This document shows, in pieces, positions 60,488-64,000 of a DNA stretch of 64,000 nt. A program made the translations under genes and the position numbers. Numbering within the stretch: position 1 is the first letter of the stretch; each line of letters begins with the position of its first letter. Source of the stretch: Rhea pennata (lineage: Eukaryota; Chordata; Aves; Rheiformes; Rheidae); the NCBI RefSeq assembly GCF_028389875.1, contig NC_084670.1, positions 10,263,383-10,327,382 of the forward strand, read 5' to 3'. The notes beneath the pieces are model-generated. The model worked only from the letters and a program-made list of their open reading frames with translations, made no database searches and was not told the origin of the DNA.

Positions 60488-60582
60488 CTGAGATCTCTGT
60501 TTGAGGCATCTTGCCCTTGCAGGCTGCGTGGTTTCAGCACATCTCAGGAGATGGATGGGGCTGGAAGTGTTCCTTGGCATTG
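60488..60582 (+). repeat. Local duplication, copy 2
   Basis: Second copy, direct orientation: GAGATCTCTG, GGCATCT, CAGGCTGCGTGGTTTCAGCA and AGGAGATGGATGGGGCTGGA. It differs from copy 1 by scattered substitutions, several of them C/T or G/A transitions, so the duplication is not recent. Confidence 0.8.
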
Positions 60583-61080
60583 GCTCCCAGCGTGAGACTG
60601 CCAAAAAACACTGTGAAAACACTGTGCCACAGTAGGAGAGAGGAGCCGTGTGCCTGCTGGTACCCTTGGCTGGTCCCTGCTCGTTCTACCATGCTGTCTG
60701 CACATTGCCTGCTTTGAAGTATTACTCACAGTCATGTCATCGGTGGTTTTCACCTCATTTCTGGTACTTCTCCTTTTGCAGTGTAAAACATCCCAATGTG
60801 GGGAGGTTTCATTTTAGAGGTGGGGGCACTTCTGGATGAGATAATGACTGGATGCAGGCAAGCTTGAGACAGATCTGGTTTTGCTTTAGTAAAACCATTC
60901 CTGGGCCCATCTTTCAAGCCTCTTTGTGAGGGGAGCGTGTCATGTCACTGAGTGACTTCAGTCCTGGTGCTGGTATGTCTCAGTGCTTCTGGCATCACAT
61001 CATATATATGTAAAAGGGAACTTAGTCCTAGAGCTCACTTTAAAAAGCATGAAAGTCTGTTGTGGGAGGAGGGAGCCAGT

Positions 61081-61150
61081 CACATTTTGTCATCAGTATG
61101 TCCCCAGTTAATTGTCACGTTTTGTCGTCAGTATGTCCCCAATTAACTGC
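61081..61150 (+). repeat. 35-bp tandem duplication (two units)
   Basis: Units 61081-61115 and 61116-61150 match at about 30 of 35 positions, sharing TCAGTATGTCCCCA and ATTAA cores. All five differences are transitions. Confidence 0.9.
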
Positions 61151-64000
61151 TTTTGACTGGCTTGCCATGTGCTCAGGTTAATTGCTTGGCAGCTCTGGCA
61201 TTTCAGAAGATGGAGGTGTTTGGCCAAAGGGAAATGTCACATCTGTGTTTCTGACAGGGGCTGCTCCTTTTTCCTGTGCCAAAGAATGAGATGAGGCTAA
61301 GGGAGTGTTTAGCAGGGAAGGACATGGGGATCCAGGAGAGGAACAAGATCAGAGATGCTCAACCTCTTTCCTAAAGAATAAAACTCTTGGAAAAGGATCC
61401 AAGAAATGGAGGTACAACACACCAAGAAGGCAGAGGGCGGATGAGAGCTGTTTAAAGGAGGGGGAGAAGTTTGAAATGTTCATGGCTGATGGAGGGGGGA
61501 CCACTGCCCAGGATGGTGAGATGAGAGCAAGGTGCTGTGCAGAGGCAGCACTGCCAGCTGCTGCATCCCTCCATGGGCACCTGCAGACCATGCTGAAGTC
61601 ATGGCTGAACCTGCCCTCAGCAGATCGAGACAGACTATGGCCAGACAGACTATATACCTCTGGCCAAAAGCCTGTTTCCCACAACCCAGACCCCTCCGCA
61701 TTTTTTTCTTGCACACTGGCCAAATTTTTAAAAGCTGTTGTTTTTGAGTGAGATTACCAGTGTGTCCTAGGAACATTGTACACAGAGCTGAGAGCTCCCC
61801 TTTCCACTCGCTATGCCCAGGCATGTATCTCCAAGGAGCCTATTTATCTTTTTAGCTAGCACATTTCGCAGCGAGCTTGTTACACTGGTTCTTCCCACTG
61901 GCCGCAAGTCCCTCATGTGTAGCCAGAGTCTAAGACTGCTGATGTTTTCAGACCAGCTCAGCCTCCTATATTTTTTAAAGTATTTTTTTCCTAATATATT
62001 TTCATGTTTTTGCGTCCCTCCCTCTGGCCATGCAAAAGCAGGAGACCTGCAAGGGAAAATGAAAACTTGCAAACTTCGAGGTGATGAAAGAAAACCGTAT
62101 CTGCTGTGCAAAGCATGGAGAGAAAACAGAACTGCACATCCTGCATGACAAAGCATCCCATGACAAAGCTTCAGATGCCCCAGGCATGGCCATTTGGGCC
62201 AAGAACTGTATTTGCCACATGGCTGGGGTGTCTGGTAACATAAAACACACAGGAAAAATGCTGCAGTGATTGATGCACTCTCAGCTCCCAGATCTTTTCC
62301 CCCTTGTCCCTATTGGGCAGTCAGGGAGAGCTCATGAGGAGACTTGAGAGTTTGGTGTGCTTACTTTGCAGAAGGAAGGGCAATGTTTCCCATATAGCTC
62401 GGGGTAATTCCCTTATGTAGGGCTGCAGTTAGGTTAAGAGCAATGCTCTGGCTTCTGGGCTGCAGATTGACAGCTCTCTGGGCTATTTGCATAGTGGACT
62501 GGATGGATTCAGCCCAGGGAATGGATTCAGCCCCCAGTTTGTATATCAAACCTCTCTACTAGAAGCCACCAATTTTTAAAAAAACCCAGCTCTGAGAATT
62601 ACTTCTGCAATTTTCCATAGCCATGGTGGTAAGAGCCCCAGAGCAAACTGTACTACTGCCTCTGTGCTGTGACTGTCAAAGGAGAAAACCCTTCCTTTTC
62701 TATTTGAGTTCCCCAAACCCCAGCATGATTTGAGGAGGAGATCCTTGCTTTCCAATTCTCTCTCTCATTTGTGTTCATCTCAGCTGTCTTTCATGGCCTG
62801 TTTTTGCCATATGTAACAAAACTGTCCCAGGACAGTTTCTTCTGCTCCCTGGCTAAGGCCACCTGACCACAAACAAAACAGCCTTTTTTTGGAAACAGTA
62901 AGCGTTACTCAAACTTGCTAACATTGTCTGAGGCTAACCTCTGTGTCTCTGTCCATCCAACAACTACAAACCTTGAAACACTGCATGATTCAGCAGGGCT
63001 TGGTTGTGGTCGTACTGACAGGCAAAGGGAGAGGTATTTCAGAGGTCAGGGTTGGAAAATCATTCACCCTTGGGTAAGAGGCTCAGGTGGAAATGAGAAG
63101 AGATGGCTAGCTGGCTTGTAAGCTGGCTGGATCCTTTCGCCTTATGGAGGAGACCTTGGCCAAAGTAAGTCAGCACAGCTCCACTGACTGCAGCAGAGCT
63201 CTGCTGATTTGCACTACCAAAGCATCTGGTCCCTTAGCATATGTTAGCACTGTAGCAGAGGGAGGGGAGCAGAGAGACCAGGCCAGGTCTGCCAGCAACA
63301 TAAATTTGGTCTGGATTGGATGGAGACATCCAAACACCTTCCCCTTCAGTTTAGCCAAACTGTGATACAGAGCTGTGTCAGCTTTGACTTGATGTCAGAC
63401 AGGCAGACGGCATCTGAAATGGCAGTAAGTGAGGATGGTGTGAGCAGATAGTTTGTGATGTGGCAAAGTTAGCCAGCAGTAATGCAGCTTCCACCAGAAG
63501 AAAACCCCTCTGCAGGTTTAGCGGGATGGGATAGGAGGAGGCAGCCGAGCTGTCCATGTACAACGGACCTTGCATACGGCAAGGGTGAGGGTATAGATAC
63601 CTGTCATCCCCATCCCTGGGGAAATCCACCCACAGGGCTCAGTCCCGCTCAAAGGCTTGGCTACATAATCCTTCTTCTGGAGCGGAAACCTGTCTGCCAG
63701 TTGAGATGAAACAGTTCCCTGAATGGAGTGAGCTGTGCCAACCCAACTGCTGTAAATTCTCTGTAGTAACAGCTTTCCCAGACAACCCGTATCAGTCTGC
63801 ATGTGCTAGTGCTCTGTTTTCACTCTTCCAGCTGATGTACCTATGCCGAAAAAACATTTAAGTAGGGAATACACATTGTTCCCATGCAGGGATAAGAATA
63901 ATGATTGTATGGGTAGATTTTTACCAGCTGGTAAAATCGTATCTGTAGATTTCTTCAGTGGGTGGGTATATGAACAAATTACCACCTGGAAAATATCAAC

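Larger units (their letters stand above)
58228..64000 (+). other. First part of MOB3C intron after coding exon 1
   Basis: The next MOB3 exon should start with a Gly-Val-Pro-Phe-Pro-Lys-Asn-Phe block and later carry the HVYIHH zinc motif. No such sequence is seen to the window end, so the intron exceeds 5.7 kb. Two small local duplications are listed separately; nothing else stands out. Confidence 0.6.

Noticed and set aside
61305-61751. A 148-codon plus-strand open frame as the next MOB3C exon
   Set aside because: It lacks the GVPFPKNF and HVYIHH blocks expected of MOB3 and shows no suitable acceptor in phase.

Overview
This is vertebrate nuclear DNA, most likely from a bird. The genes are split into short exons by GT-AG (twice GC-AG) introns. 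Promoters sit in CpG islands, codon usage is that of an amniote, and the interspersed repeats are chiefly CR1 LINE 3' ends, the dominant repeat of bird genomes. I recognised the genes from conserved protein sequence and gene order, without database searches, so the species cannot be fixed.

Layout from left to right. (1) 1-3878, minus strand: the first coding exon (3675-3878) and part of intron 1 of a CYP4B-type cytochrome P450; the rest lies off the left edge. (2) 5880-24460, plus strand: a CpG-island promoter and a complete EFCAB14 gene of 11 coding exons (about 486 residues), with a short upstream ORF in its leader. (3) 25950-36354, plus strand: a CpG-island promoter and a complete ATPAF1 gene of 9 coding exons (about 305 residues), the mitochondrial F1-ATPase assembly factor. 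(4) 36.4-47.5 kb: no recognisable gene; old SINE/LINE remnants and two CR1-type copies. (5) 47.6-58.2 kb, plus strand: a CpG island, candidate non-coding 5' exons, and the first coding exon of a MOB3 kinase activator, probably MOB3C. Its later exons lie beyond the right edge, because nothing resembling them appears in 58.2-64 kb.

The order CYP4B - EFCAB14 - ATPAF1 - MOB3C and all four orientations match, as I recall it, the human chromosome 1p33 block, so this is an old conserved syntenic segment. Human TEX38, which lies between EFCAB14 and ATPAF1, was not recognised here. The genes share no pathway: an ER/microsomal monooxygenase, a type II membrane EF-hand protein, a mitochondrial assembly chaperone and a kinase co-activator.

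I found no sign of a new multi-gene system. The points worth following up are local: two GC-AG introns with intact phases in adjacent genes, a poorly conserved in-frame 81-bp EFCAB14 exon, uORFs in the EFCAB14 leader and the predicted MOB3C leader, non-coding exon candidates for MOB3C, two small local duplications, an altered second EF-hand loop, and degraded MIR/L2-like and old CR1-like repeats.
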